From assembly GCF_026241105.1 (NCBI RefSeq), contig NZ_JAPFFT010000002.1:124001-188000 (forward strand): DNA of 64,000 bases, in the 5' to 3' direction. Below, piece after piece: positions 26,650 to 35,485 of this stretch. The stretch's first letter is position 1. Every line of letters begins with the position of its first letter. Made by a program: the position numbers and the translations under genes. The notes under the pieces were generated by a model that did no database searches, was not told the origin of the DNA, and saw only the letters and a program-made list of their open reading frames with translations. This stretch comes from Arthrobacter rhizophilus. Its GTDB lineage: Bacteria > Actinomycetota > Actinomycetes > Actinomycetales > Micrococcaceae.

Positions 26650-27648
26650 TCAGTCTTGGCTGAATGCGGCGTCGAAGCTGGTTTGGGAGGGCGGGAAGTC
26701 GTATTTCTTGAGGTTGGCGAGGGCTTCGGGGGCGCCGTGGAGGCGGTCCATGCCGGCGTCTTCCCATTCGATGCTGATGGGTCCGTTGTAGCCGATGGCG
26801 GTGAGGGCCCGGAAACTCGATTCCCAGGGCACGTCGCCGCGTCCGGCGGAGACGAAGTCCCAGCCGCGGCGCGGGTCGCCCCAGGGCAGGTGGGAGCCCA
26901 TGACGGTGTTGCGGCCGGTGGGGCGGAGCTTGGTGTCCTTGCAGTCCACGTGGTAGATCCGGTCCTTGAAGTCCCAGATGAAGGAGACGGGGTCGATGCC
27001 CTGCCACATGAAGTGGGAGGGGTCCCAGTTCAGCCCGAACGCTTCGCGGTGCCCGATCGCTTCCAGGGTCCGCACGGTGGTCCAGTAGTCGTAGGCGATC
27101 TCGCTCGGGTGGACTTCGTGGGCGAAGCGGACGCCGCATTCGTCGAAGACGTCCAGGATGGGGTTCCAGCGGTCGGCGAAGTCCTGGTAGCCGGCCTCGA
27201 TGACTTTCTCGGGGACGGGCGGGAACATGGCGACGTATTGCCAGATGGAGGAGCCAGTGAACCCGACGACGGTATCCACCCCGAGCGCCTTGGCGAGCCG
27301 GGCGGTGTGTTTCATTTCCTCGGCGGCGCGCTGGCGGACGCCTTCGGGGTCACCGTCGCCCCACACCTTGGCCCCGACGATCGCCTGGTGGCGGAAGTCG
27401 ATGGGGTCATCGCAGACGGCCTGGCCCTTGAGGTGGTTGGAGATGGCCCAGACCTTGAGGTTGTATTTGTCCAGGATGGCGAGTTTGTTCTCGGCGTAGC
27501 CGGGTTCGTCCCAGCGCCAGGCGTCCAGGTGGTCGCCGGACACGGCGATTTCCAGGCCGTCATAGCCCCAACCGGAGGCGAGTTTGGCGACTTCCTCGAG
27601 GGGCAGGTCGGCCCACTGGCCGGTGAACAGGGTGTACGGGCGGGGCAT
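26650..27648 (-). CDS. Sugar phosphate isomerase/epimerase family TIM-barrel protein
   Basis: 332 aa of the xylose-isomerase-like TIM barrel family. Metal-site residues are spread as usual: Glu in HEVHPSE, Asp/His in NWDPSHF, His in YHVDCKD and Glu in SIEWED. It is the last gene of a four-gene leftward operon with two Gfo/Idh/MocA dehydrogenases and another isomerase. In 3-keto-glycoside and levoglucosan pathways, enzymes of this fold carry out beta-elimination, hydration or epimerisation on the 3-keto sugar made by such a dehydrogenase, which is the favoured role here. A myo-inositol-type isomerase is an alternative. Confidence 0.88.
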   Translation of the reverse strand: MPRPYTLFTGQWADLPLEEVAKLASGWGYDGLEIAVSGDHLDAWRWDEPGYAENKLAILDKYNLKVWAISNHLKGQAVCDDPIDFRHQAIVGAKVWGDGDPEGVRQRAAEEMKHTARLAKALGVDTVVGFTGSSIWQYVAMFPPVPEKVIEAGYQDFADRWNPILDVFDECGVRFAHEVHPSEIAYDYWTTVRTLEAIGHREAFGLNWDPSHFMWQGIDPVSFIWDFKDRIYHVDCKDTKLRPTGRNTVMGSHLPWGDPRRGWDFVSAGRGDVPWESSFRALTAIGYNGPISIEWEDAGMDRLHGAPEALANLKKYDFPPSQTSFDAAFSQD

Positions 27649-27711
27649 TGGTTCTCCTTGCAGAAAAGTTTCGGGGGGCGTGCTTCGGGCGGCTGCCGGT
27701 GGCTGCGCTAC

Positions 27712-28896
27712 TCAGTGACCGGCGACCTGGATGATGGCGGACTTGGCGTCGGCGGATTCTTCGACAGCGGCCAGCACCCGCTGCACCTGAAGTCCGTCTT
27801 CGAACGAGGGCGACGGCGCTTCGCCGGCGCTGATGGCGGTGAGGAAGTCGCGGATCTGGTGGGTGAAGGTGTGCTCCCAGCCGATCACGTGGCCCTGGGG
27901 CCACCAGGCGCCCATGTAGGGGTGGTCCGGTTCGTTGACCAGGATCCGGCGGAAGCCCTGCTCCCGGACAGGGGCGGTGGCGTCGAGGAAGTTCAGTTCG
28001 TTGAGGTTCTCCAGGTTGAACGTCAGCGCACCATCCGTGCCGTAGACCTCGATCTGGAGGCTGTTCTTCTGCCCGGTCGCCACACGCGACGCTTCAACCG
28101 AGGCGCCCATATCGCCGCTGAGCCAGAACGTCGCCCAGGCGGCGTCATCCACCGTGACATCCTCCAAGCCGTCCGGCCCCGGGCGCTGGGTGACGAAGGT
28201 CTTCAGCACGCCCGAGGCCTCACGAACGGTCTGCCCGGTCAGGTACTGGACTTGGTCGATCGCGTGGGAGGCGATGTCGCCCAATGCCCCGGACCCGGCG
28301 GTTTCCTTCCGCAGGCGCCAGCTCATCGGAGACGCGGCGTCCGTGAGCCAGTCCTGGAGGTACGCGGCCCGGACGTGCCGGACCGTGCCCAGCCTGCCCT
28401 CGGCGATCAGTTCCTTCGCGAGGGCGAGGGCGGGTACCCGGCGGTAGTTGAAGCCGATCATGGACTGGACGCCGCGCGCCCGGGCGGCACGCGCGGCTTC
28501 TGCCATGGCTTCGGCCTCGGCCAGGGTGTTGGCAAGGGGCTTTTCCACGAGCACGTGCTTGCCCGCCTCGAGCGCGGCGATGGCGATTTCGGCGTGCATC
28601 CAGCCCGGGGCGCAGATATCCACGATATGGATGTCATCGCGTTCCAGGACCTGGCGCCAGTCCGTGGCGGACTCGCTCCACCCGTACTTCGCCGCGGCCT
28701 CGGCAACCTGTTCCGCGTCCCGGCCCACGAGCACTTTCTGCTCGAAGGCCGGAACGTCGAAGAAGCTGGCCACGTTCCGCCACGCGTTGGAATGGGCTTT
28801 GCCCATGAACGCGTAACCGATCGCGGCAACACCGAGGGTTGTGTTCCCGGGCTCGCCGTCCTGCGGGTTGGTGGGGGTAGGGGCGGAGCTTGTCAT
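27712..28896 (-). CDS. Gfo/Idh/MocA family oxidoreductase
   Basis: 394 aa. The Rossmann motif GYAFMGKAHSNAWRN is followed by the EKPLAN motif, with the catalytic Lys, and a C-terminal alpha/beta domain with SGALGDIASHAIDQVQYL, where Asp/His are the usual active-site pair. The MGKAHS start and the AYLQDWLTD segment recall levoglucosan dehydrogenase of Pseudarthrobacter and related glycoside 3-dehydrogenases. It lies 9 bp downstream of a second family member and 63 bp upstream of an isomerase gene. It probably oxidises a sugar or glycoside hydroxyl with NAD(P). Confidence 0.9.
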   Translation of the reverse strand: MTSSAPTPTNPQDGEPGNTTLGVAAIGYAFMGKAHSNAWRNVASFFDVPAFEQKVLVGRDAEQVAEAAAKYGWSESATDWRQVLERDDIHIVDICAPGWMHAEIAIAALEAGKHVLVEKPLANTLAEAEAMAEAARAARARGVQSMIGFNYRRVPALALAKELIAEGRLGTVRHVRAAYLQDWLTDAASPMSWRLRKETAGSGALGDIASHAIDQVQYLTGQTVREASGVLKTFVTQRPGPDGLEDVTVDDAAWATFWLSGDMGASVEASRVATGQKNSLQIEVYGTDGALTFNLENLNELNFLDATAPVREQGFRRILVNEPDHPYMGAWWPQGHVIGWEHTFTHQIRDFLTAISAGEAPSPSFEDGLQVQRVLAAVEESADAKSAIIQVAGH

Positions 28897-28905
28897 GAGG
28901 GATTC

Positions 28906-30042
28906 CTAGAGGGTGGCGGCCATCGGGTCCCAGTCCTCGGGGAGGGCCTGGGAGGTCACGGCGGAGCTGTCGACGCCTACAAAGGTGCCGGTTTCGGCGG
29001 ACTCGGAAATGGAAACCAGGGTATCGACCACGTGGTAGGCGAGGGCTCCCTGGGCGCGGTGCGGAACACCGGCGCGGAGGGAACGGGCCATGTCCAGCAC
29101 GCCCATGCCGCGGCCGTTGGCCGGTCCCGTGGCGGGAATGGTGGTCCAATCCTTGTCACCGGCATGCCACAGCTTGATGTCGCCCATAAAATAGTTGGGA
29201 TCCGGAAGGGAAATAGTGGCCTCCGTGCCGGTGATCTCCATGAAGCCCGTGTTGGGCCGGGGGGATTCGAAGCTGAAGACACTGTGCGATGAGGCCCCGC
29301 CTTCGAACTCCGCTATCGCGCTAACGTGCGTGGGGACCTCGACGGCGAATTCCTCCCCGGCCTTGGGCCCGGAACCGACCACGCGGACTTCCTTGGCGTT
29401 GGAGCCGACGGCGGCGACCTTGCGGACCGAACCGAAGGTCTGCACCAGCGCGGTGATGTAGTACGGTCCCATGTCGAAGAGCGGACCCGCGCCGCGCTGG
29501 AACAGGAAGGCCGGGTTCGGGTGCCAGGACTCCGGACCCGGGGTCTGGAACATGGTCAACGCGGTCAACGGGGTGCCGATGTCGCCGCGTTCGATGATCC
29601 GCCGGGCTGTCTGCAGCCCGGCTCCGAGGAAGGTGTCCGGTGCGCAGCCCAGGCGGATGCCCGCGGCGTCGGCCGTCTTCAACAGGGCCAGGCCGGATTC
29701 GCGGTCCAGGGAGAAGGGTTTTTCGGTCCAGACGTGCTTGCCGGCGTTCACGGCCGCCGTGGCCACCTCGACGTGCGCGGCCGGGATGGTCAGGTTGACG
29801 ATGATCTCGACGTCGGGGTGGTTCAGCGCGAGCTCGGGTGAACCGAACTCGGGGATGCCATATTCCTTCGCCCGTGCCTCTGCGGCCTCCTCGAACAGGT
29901 CGGCGATGACGTGGACCTTCAGGTCCGGGAAGACCGTCAGGTTGTCCAGGTAGGCCTTGCTGATGTTGCCGGCGCCGATGACGGCGACGCCCACCGGCCC
30001 CCGGCGGGTGGAAGGTGTGGTTTGGTGCGTTGCGGCGCTCAT
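28906..30042 (-). CDS. Gfo/Idh/MocA family oxidoreductase
   Basis: 378 aa. The N-terminus has VAVIGAGNISKAYLDN (nucleotide binding), then TEKPFSLD with the catalytic Lys, and the substrate-domain segment GAGPLFDMGPYYI with the conserved Asp. Its start overlaps the stop of the upstream isomerase gene by 4 bp (ATGA). This GNISKAY subtype is often paired with a second dehydrogenase and isomerases in Arthrobacter sugar loci. One of the two may oxidise the intact glycoside and the other reduce or re-oxidise the released keto-sugar; which does which cannot be read from sequence. Confidence 0.9.
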   Translation of the reverse strand: MSAATHQTTPSTRRGPVGVAVIGAGNISKAYLDNLTVFPDLKVHVIADLFEEAAEARAKEYGIPEFGSPELALNHPDVEIIVNLTIPAAHVEVATAAVNAGKHVWTEKPFSLDRESGLALLKTADAAGIRLGCAPDTFLGAGLQTARRIIERGDIGTPLTALTMFQTPGPESWHPNPAFLFQRGAGPLFDMGPYYITALVQTFGSVRKVAAVGSNAKEVRVVGSGPKAGEEFAVEVPTHVSAIAEFEGGASSHSVFSFESPRPNTGFMEITGTEATISLPDPNYFMGDIKLWHAGDKDWTTIPATGPANGRGMGVLDMARSLRAGVPHRAQGALAYHVVDTLVSISESAETGTFVGVDSSAVTSQALPEDWDPMAATL

Positions 30043-30791
30043 CCTTCGGCTCCGGCGGTTGCAGCTGAGTTCTGAAGGAAGGCGAGGCTCTCGGCGATGC
30101 CTTCGAAGATGTCTCCGGCGTAGTCGTCGAACTCCACGACGCCCACTTCCAGGGACTTGGCGGCAGCAACGACGTCGAGCACCGCGATGGTGCCCTGGCC
30201 GGCCGGCTGCTGGGCCTTGGTGTCCGTGGTGCCGGGGCCGTCCTTGATGTGGATGAACTTCACGCGGTCACCGAGACGGGCGAGCAGTTCCACGGGGTTC
30301 TGGCCGCCGACCGATGCCCAGTAGGTGTCCACTTCCAGGACCAGTTCCGGGTCAAGGAGGCCTTCGAAGTATTCCAGGGCGGTCTGGCCTTCGACGATGG
30401 ACTCCAGTTCCCAGGCGTGGTTGTGGTAGCCGACGCGGATGCCGTATTCGGCACCCTTCTTCGCTGCGGCGTTGAGCTTCGCTGCGGTGGCCTGGATGTC
30501 CTCGGCGGACTGCCAGTGCTCGGCAGGCAGGTACGGATCGATCACGGTCGCGATGCCCAGTTCCTTCGCTGCGGCGAAGATCTCGTCCTGGTCCTGGCTC
30601 AGCAGTGGCGCGTGGCCGGACGGGGCCGTCAGCCCGTTGTCCTTCAACGCGGCGCCGAGCTCCTTCGCCGTGGCCAAGAAATTGTACGGCTCAACCTGGG
30701 TGAAGCCGATCTCGGCCACGCGGCGGATGGTCCCGGCGAGGTCTGCCTCGAGGGGCTTGCGGAGGGTGTACAGCTGGATTGAGTAAGACAT
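30039..30791 (-). CDS. Sugar phosphate isomerase/epimerase family protein
   Basis: 250 aa from the ATG at 30791, preceded by AAGGAACAATCC; the open frame to 30890 has no such signal. The TIM-barrel metal motifs are RVGYHNHAWE, EVDTYWA, IHIKDG and EFDDYAGD. It is the first gene of the leftward operon, transcribed from a promoter at about 30981-31008 that overlaps a 19-bp operator repeated in front of the divergent ABC transporter genes. It likely works with the two dehydrogenases on the same keto-sugar intermediates. Confidence 0.88.
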   Translation of the reverse strand: MSYSIQLYTLRKPLEADLAGTIRRVAEIGFTQVEPYNFLATAKELGAALKDNGLTAPSGHAPLLSQDQDEIFAAAKELGIATVIDPYLPAEHWQSAEDIQATAAKLNAAAKKGAEYGIRVGYHNHAWELESIVEGQTALEYFEGLLDPELVLEVDTYWASVGGQNPVELLARLGDRVKFIHIKDGPGTTDTKAQQPAGQGTIAVLDVVAAAKSLEVGVVEFDDYAGDIFEGIAESLAFLQNSAATAGAEG

Positions 30792-30965
30792 GGATTGTTC
30801 CTTAGAAAGATGCGCCAGTAAGAAACTGCACAGCGGCGGGATGCCATTCGGCGGCGCCGGGAAATCAATACACTCAGGCAATAGATGCACGGCGCCGGAA
30901 GGTTTTGGCCGAGACGTTGTTACTTGATGCCGGTTGCGGAGCAGGCATCTCTGCGAACGGTCGGT

Positions 30966-30984
30966 TATAGGAATAGTCCCATAG
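30966..30984. promoter_or_regulatory. 19-bp operator, copy 1 (isomerase operon side)
   Basis: TATAGGAATAGTCCCATAG overlaps the -10 box of the leftward promoter. It differs at only two positions from copy 2 at 31078-31096. The core GGAATAGTCC is near-palindromic (GGAnTAnTCC), as expected for a dimeric repressor. Confidence 0.75.
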
Positions 30985-31008
30985 TAGGGCCGTTGCTGCT
31001 CTTGTCAA
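30981..31008 (-). promoter_or_regulatory. Sigma-70-type promoter of the isomerase/dehydrogenase operon
   Basis: Reading leftward, TTGACA (31003-31008) and TACTAT (30981-30986) are separated by 16 bp. Operator copy 1 overlaps the -10 box, so repressor binding should block RNA polymerase. Confidence 0.65.
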
Positions 31009-31051
31009 TGGCTGCCTCAAGACGCCCCTCGATACCGCCGGCTGTTAGTGC

Positions 31052-31080
31052 TTGACATCACATCTGACGTCACTCAATAT
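31052..31080 (+). promoter_or_regulatory. Sigma-70-type promoter of the ABC transporter-sulfatase operon
   Basis: TTGACA (31052-31057) and CAATAT (31075-31080) are separated by 17 bp, 63 bp ahead of the GTG start of the binding-protein gene. Operator copy 2 overlaps the -10 box and the expected transcription start. Confidence 0.65.
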
Positions 31081-31096
31081 AGGACTATTCCCATAG
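31078..31096. promoter_or_regulatory. 19-bp operator, copy 2 (ABC transporter side)
   Basis: TATAGGACTATTCCCATAG sits on the -10/+1 region of the rightward promoter, 112 bp from copy 1. The regulator that binds it is not evident; no regulator gene is adjacent. Confidence 0.75.
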
Positions 31097-31142
31097 CCCA
31101 ACTCCCGGAGTATCCGTGCCGGAACATTCAAAGGAGAATGCA

Positions 31143-32684
31143 GTGCATTCACCCAAACGAGCGGTCGCCGCTCTTGCAGCCCTCACGGCCGTCGGTCTTT
31201 TGCTCTCGGCCTGCGGAGGCGGTGGCCAAACGACTGGCCTGGCCAGCGCGGGAGGAGCGGCCCGTACGCTGACGATCGCGAGCGTCGCGGACAATAAATC
31301 GTTCGATCCCGCAGCCCTCGAAATTGGCAACGCGGTCCACTACTGGATGCCGGTGTATGACACCTTGCTGGTCTTTGACAAGAACGCTGAGTTGAAGCCG
31401 AATCTGGCTACCGCCTGGTCGTATAACTCGGACAACACGGTGCTTAATCTCAAACTTCGTGAAGGCGTCAAGTTCACGGACGGCACGCCGTTTGACGGCG
31501 CAGCAGTCAAGGCAAATCTGGAGCATCTGAAGGCCGGGAAGGGTCAGAACGCCTATATGGCGGCCTCCATCGCCAGCATCGACGTCGTCAGCCCCACCGA
31601 TGTAAACCTCAAGCTCACGGCGCCGGACCCCGGCCTGGTGTTCTACCTCGGCGTTGTCGGCGGCGCCATGGCCAGCCCTGCTGCAGAAGCCTCCCCCGAG
31701 ATCGCCACAACGCCGGTCGGCAGTGGTCCCTACAAGCTGGACAAGAGCGCGACAACGCCGGGCAGCCAGTACACCTACACACGAAACCCTGATTACTGGA
31801 ACAAGGCGGACTTCCCGTACGACAAAATCGTCGTCAAGCCCATCACCGACGCCACGGCCCGGCTCAATGCCCTGAAATCCGGACAGGTTGATTCAGGTGT
31901 GATTGACGCTAAGAGCGTCAAGGAGGCCGAAGCAAAAGGGCTCAACATCACCACCGTTCCGGTTGACTGGCGAGGCCTGTTCATCGCCGACCGGGAGGGT
32001 AAGACTGTTCCGGCACTCGGCGACGTGCGCGTCCGGCAGGCAATCAACCTCGCCATTGATGGCGGTGCCCTTCTTAAGAGCCTTCAGCTCGGCCAGGGTG
32101 AAGTGACCGACCAAGTCTTCAATACCAAGAGCCAGGCCTACATGAAGGACCTGGACAATAAATACCGCTTCGACGTCGACGCCGCCAAAAAGCTGATGAA
32201 GGAAGCCGGCTTTGCGGACGGATTCGAGGTCCTGATGCCTGATTTGGCCGGCTTCCCGGAGGTAACTCCCATTCTCGAGCAGCAACTCAGCGCCATCAAC
32301 ATCAAGGTCAAGTGGCAGAAGGTTTCGGCGGACTCTACCATCTCCGCCTTGCTGTCAGGAAAGTTCCCGATGTTCTTCTTCTCACTGGGCAGCCAGTCAG
32401 CCTGGCAGGACATCCAGAAGGTGGCCCTGCCCACATCTCCCTGGAACACGGCCAAGGCCAACAATGCCGACCTGAACGCCCTCGTGCAGGCAGCCCGGAT
32501 GGCAAAGCCAGGTGACGAACAGAACAAAGCAATGCAGGCTGTCAACGCCTGGCTGGTGGACAACGCCTGGTTCGCGCCCTTATACCGATCCAATACCATC
32601 ATCGCTTCCAGCGCCAAAACCAATGTGACGCCCCAGCCGTGGAATGCGGCACCCTGGATCCGGAACTACCGGCCAGCCTCCTAA
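31143..32684 (+). CDS. ABC transporter substrate-binding lipoprotein (Opp/Dpp family 5)
   Basis: 513 aa from the GTG at 31143, with AAAGGAG 6 bp upstream; an in-frame ATG at 31116 lacks a ribosome binding site. The signal peptide ends in the lipobox LLSAC (C24). The mature protein has SBP family 5 blocks: TLTIASVADNKSFDP, LREGVKFTDGTPFDG, SGPYKLDKS, NPDYW and VRQAINLAIDG. Family 5 proteins bind peptides but also oligosaccharides and glycosides, and the latter fits the neighbouring sulfatase and sugar enzymes. It is first gene of the rightward operon. Confidence 0.92.
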   Translation: MHSPKRAVAALAALTAVGLLLSACGGGGQTTGLASAGGAARTLTIASVADNKSFDPAALEIGNAVHYWMPVYDTLLVFDKNAELKPNLATAWSYNSDNTVLNLKLREGVKFTDGTPFDGAAVKANLEHLKAGKGQNAYMAASIASIDVVSPTDVNLKLTAPDPGLVFYLGVVGGAMASPAAEASPEIATTPVGSGPYKLDKSATTPGSQYTYTRNPDYWNKADFPYDKIVVKPITDATARLNALKSGQVDSGVIDAKSVKEAEAKGLNITTVPVDWRGLFIADREGKTVPALGDVRVRQAINLAIDGGALLKSLQLGQGEVTDQVFNTKSQAYMKDLDNKYRFDVDAAKKLMKEAGFADGFEVLMPDLAGFPEVTPILEQQLSAINIKVKWQKVSADSTISALLSGKFPMFFFSLGSQSAWQDIQKVALPTSPWNTAKANNADLNALVQAARMAKPGDEQNKAMQAVNAWLVDNAWFAPLYRSNTIIASSAKTNVTPQPWNAAPWIRNYRPAS

Positions 32685-32694
32685 CCGACTAAGT

Positions 32695-32721
32695 GGTGGC
32701 CCGCAAAAGCGGGCCGCCACC
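32695..32721 (+). terminator. Intercistronic hairpin after the binding-protein gene
   Basis: GGTGG-CCCGC-AAAA-GCGGG-(CCG bulge)-CCACC follows the stop by 10 bp and has no U-run. Such stems commonly stabilise the upstream binding-protein mRNA or attenuate read-through to the permease genes. Confidence 0.6.
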
Positions 32722-32741
32722 CTACCCTCGCTGGTGAAATC

Positions 32742-33683
32742 ATGCTCAATTTTCTGGCACGTCGCCTACTCTCGGGCGTCGTCCTCATCCTCGTCATCAC
32801 CACAATCACCTATGCACTGATCTACTCCAATGCCGGCAACGCTGCGCGCAACATCCTCGGCGAAAGTGCCACGGCAGCAGACGTCGCAGCTAAGGCCAAG
32901 GACCTGGGACTGGACCGGCCCCTGCATGAGCAGTACCTGGACTGGCTCAGCAACGCAATCCACGGTGATCTGGGGGTTTCCTGGTTCACCAACGAACCCG
33001 TCAGCAACCTCCTGGCCAACCGGCTCCCGGTCACCTTGTCCATAGTCATCTTCGCAGTGCTGGTAACAGCGCTCGTCAGTACCGTCCTCGGCGTTACAGC
33101 TGCGGTCCGTCGCGGCTGGCTCGACCGGCTCCTGCAGGTGGTCAGCGTCATTGGCTTCTCCCTGCCGAACTTCTGGGTAGCACTGGTCCTCGTTGTCCTG
33201 TTCGCGGTGGCGGTGCCAATCTTCCCGGCCACCGGCTATGTCCCGGTCACCGAATCTCTTTCCGGATGGTTCCTGGCGCTCATCCTCCCCGTGACTGCCC
33301 TGGTCCTGGGCGGCATCGCCTCCGCCGCACAGCAGATCCGCGGTGCAGTGATCGATGTGCTGGAGATGGACTACGTCCGGACGCTGCGGGCCCGTGGACT
33401 GAGTTCCACCAGCGTGCTCCTCAAGCACGTTCTGCGGAACGCAGCCCCACCGGCGTTGACCGTCCTGTCCCTGCAGTTCATTGCGCTACTGGGCGGAGCC
33501 GTGGTCATCGAGCGGGTCTTCGCCATCCCCGGCATGGGCACCCTGACCATCAACTCGTCCTTGCAGGGCGACGTTCCTGCCCTGATGGGCGTTGTGGTGG
33601 CCTTGGTGATCCTCGTCGTCATCGTCAACCTCGTCATCGACCTTGCCAATGGCTGGATCAACCCGAAAGCGCGCCTGCAATGA
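32742..33683 (+). CDS. ABC transporter permease (DppB/OppB type)
   Basis: 313 aa with six hydrophobic segments. The start MLNFLARRLLSGVVLILVIT is typical of DppB. The periplasmic loop with LGLDRPLHEQYLDWL and SWFTNEPV follows, and the EAA loop lies in DYVRTLRARGLSSTSVLLKHVLRNA. The C-terminal VIERVFAIPGMG is also conserved. It forms the membrane channel with the permease half of the next protein; its stop overlaps the next start by 4 bp. Confidence 0.93.
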   Translation: MLNFLARRLLSGVVLILVITTITYALIYSNAGNAARNILGESATAADVAAKAKDLGLDRPLHEQYLDWLSNAIHGDLGVSWFTNEPVSNLLANRLPVTLSIVIFAVLVTALVSTVLGVTAAVRRGWLDRLLQVVSVIGFSLPNFWVALVLVVLFAVAVPIFPATGYVPVTESLSGWFLALILPVTALVLGGIASAAQQIRGAVIDVLEMDYVRTLRARGLSSTSVLLKHVLRNAAPPALTVLSLQFIALLGGAVVIERVFAIPGMGTLTINSSLQGDVPALMGVVVALVILVVIVNLVIDLANGWINPKARLQ

Positions 33684-35485
33684 CCGAAGCAACCACAGCC
33701 CTCACGAATGCTCCGCTGCCCGTAGCGCCCGGACGAGTCTCCATCACGCGCGCTGTCCTGCGCAACCCGCTGGGTCTGAGCGCACTGATCATCCTGACGC
33801 TGATCATTCTGATCAGCGTCGTCGCGCCATTCTTTGCCCCCCACAGCCCGACCGAGGTGAAGATCGACAAGATTCTTGCAATGCCAAGTTCGGACTATCC
33901 GCTTGGGGGCGACGGTGCCGGACGGGATGTTTTCAGCCGCCTCATCTGGGCAGGCCAAAACACTTTGCTCGGGGCTTTGATCGCAGTATCGATCTCGCTG
34001 GTGCTCGGCTCCGTGGCCGGCCTGGTCGCCGGGTACTTCGGAAAGGTCTTCGACACCACGTTCAGCTGGGCCGCCAATATCCTGATGGCCCTGCCTGCCA
34101 TGATCGTTCTGCTCGCCCTCTACCAGACCCTGGGCGGATCGGTGTATTCCACCATGGCGGTCTTCGGAGTCATGCTCTCACCGGGATTCTTCCGGCTTGT
34201 CCGCAACCAGGTCATCGCCGTCAAGAACGAGCTTTACGTCGACGCCGCACGCGTGTCAGGGCTCAGTGACGCCCGGATCATCAGCCGGCACATCCTGCGC
34301 GTTGTCCGCTCGCCCATCATCATCCAGACAGCCATCATTGGCGGCATCGCCATCATCATCCAGTCCGGCCTGGAGTTCCTGGGCCTCGGAGATCCCGCTA
34401 CGCCAACCTGGGGCGGGATGCTGCAGGACGCGTTCAGCAACATCTACATCAACCCCGCCGGCATCCTCTGGCCCGGGTTGATCATCGCCGCGACAGTGGC
34501 GTCCCTGGTCCTCTTGGGCAACGCCATCCGTGACGAGCTGGGGGGACCCCGCGCGTCCGCTGCGCGTCCCCGCGCCAAGCCCCGGCACGGACACGCCCAT
34601 GCCCGCACGCAGGGCACCGAAGCGCTGAACCCCGGCTCGGGAAACGGTCCACTTCTTCGCGTCCGGGACCTGCACGTCGGTTACGGCAGCATCGAAAACC
34701 CGCTCACCGTCGTCAGGGGTGTCAGTTTCGACGTAACGGCCGGAGAGATTGTCGGCATTGTCGGTGAATCCGGCTCAGGCAAGACGCAAACTGCGTTTTC
34801 GATCCTGGGGCTTCTCCCCCGCGGCGGCAGGGTCCTGTCCGGATCCATCAAGTTCCGGGGACGGGACATCACCTTCGCCCCCGGGAACGAGATGCAGAAG
34901 ATCCGCGGACGTGACCTCTCCTACATCCCGCAGGAACCCATGAGCAACCTTGACCCGTCCTTCACTATCGGACACCAACTGGTTGAACCGATGCAGGCTG
35001 TCTTCAAGATCTCCAAGGCTGAAGCCCGCAAGCGTTCGCTTGTGCTCCTGGCACGGGTGGGCATAGCGGACCCCGAGCGGACCTTCCGTTCCTACCCCCA
35101 CGAAATCTCCGGCGGCATGGCCCAACGTGTTCTTATCGCCGGGGCGGTCTCCTGTGGGCCGAAACTCCTGATCGCCGATGAACCCACCACGGCCCTGGAC
35201 GTGACAGTTCAAGCCGAAGTGCTCGACCTGTTGCGGGACCTACAGCGCGAAATGGGAATGGGCATCGTCCTGGTCACGCACAACTTCGGCGTCGTCGCCG
35301 ACCTGTGCGACCGCGTCGTCGTCATGCAGAACGGGCGAGTGGTGGAAACCAACGACGCGGAAACACTGTTTTCCGCCCCGTCCGACCCCTACACCCAGGC
35401 CTTGCTCGCTGCCACCCTGGACGATTCCCCGCCACGTCCACCTCTGGCTGTCACGGCCGCAGGCACAAGCAAAGGAAAACTGTGA
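33680..35485 (+). CDS. Fused ABC permease (DppC type) and ATPase (DppD type)
   Basis: 601 aa. Residues 1-285 are a DppC-like permease (six helices, EAA loop [19 protein letters not shown]). A basic, His/Arg-rich linker (about 286-320) follows. Residues 320-600 are a DppD-like ATPase: Walker [11 protein letters not shown]-loop YIPQEP, signature SGGMAQR, Walker [13 protein letters not shown] and the H-loop His in VTHNFG. The start ATGA overlaps the upstream stop, and the stop overlaps the following ATG by one base. A longer frame running back to 33266 is a shadow of the upstream permease. Permease-ATPase fusions occur in some actinobacteria but are unusual. Confidence 0.92.
   Translation: MTEATTALTNAPLPVAPGRVSITRAVLRNPLGLSALIILTLIILISVVAPFFAPHSPTEVKIDKILAMPSSDYPLGGDGAGRDVFSRLIWAGQNTLLGALIAVSISLVLGSVAGLVAGYFGKVFDTTFSWAANILMALPAMIVLLALYQTLGGSVYSTMAVFGVMLSPGFFRLVRNQVIAVKNELYVDAARVSGLSDARIISRHILRVVRSPIIIQTAIIGGIAIIIQSGLEFLGLGDPATPTWGGMLQDAFSNIYINPAGILWPGLIIAATVASLVLLGNAIRDELGGPRASAARPRAKPRHGHAHARTQGTEALNPGSGNGPLLRVRDLHVGYGSIENPLTVVRGVSFDVTAGEIVGIVGESGSGKTQTAFSILGLLPRGGRVLSGSIKFRGRDITFAPGNEMQKIRGRDLSYIPQEPMSNLDPSFTIGHQLVEPMQAVFKISKAEARKRSLVLLARVGIADPERTFRSYPHEISGGMAQRVLIAGAVSCGPKLLIADEPTTALDVTVQAEVLDLLRDLQREMGMGIVLVTHNFGVVADLCDRVVVMQNGRVVETNDAETLFSAPSDPYTQALLAATLDDSPPRPPLAVTAAGTSKGKL

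Noticed and set aside
26647..29292. An 881-codon open frame on the plus strand
   Set aside because: It lies opposite two well-supported enzymes and is a mirror of their high-GC codon use; no domain is recognisable.
33266..33679. Upstream extension of the permease-ATPase fusion
   Set aside because: It overlaps the conserved C-terminal half of the DppB-type permease in another frame and is Arg/Pro/His-rich; the ATGA-coupled start at 33680 begins a normal DppC sequence.
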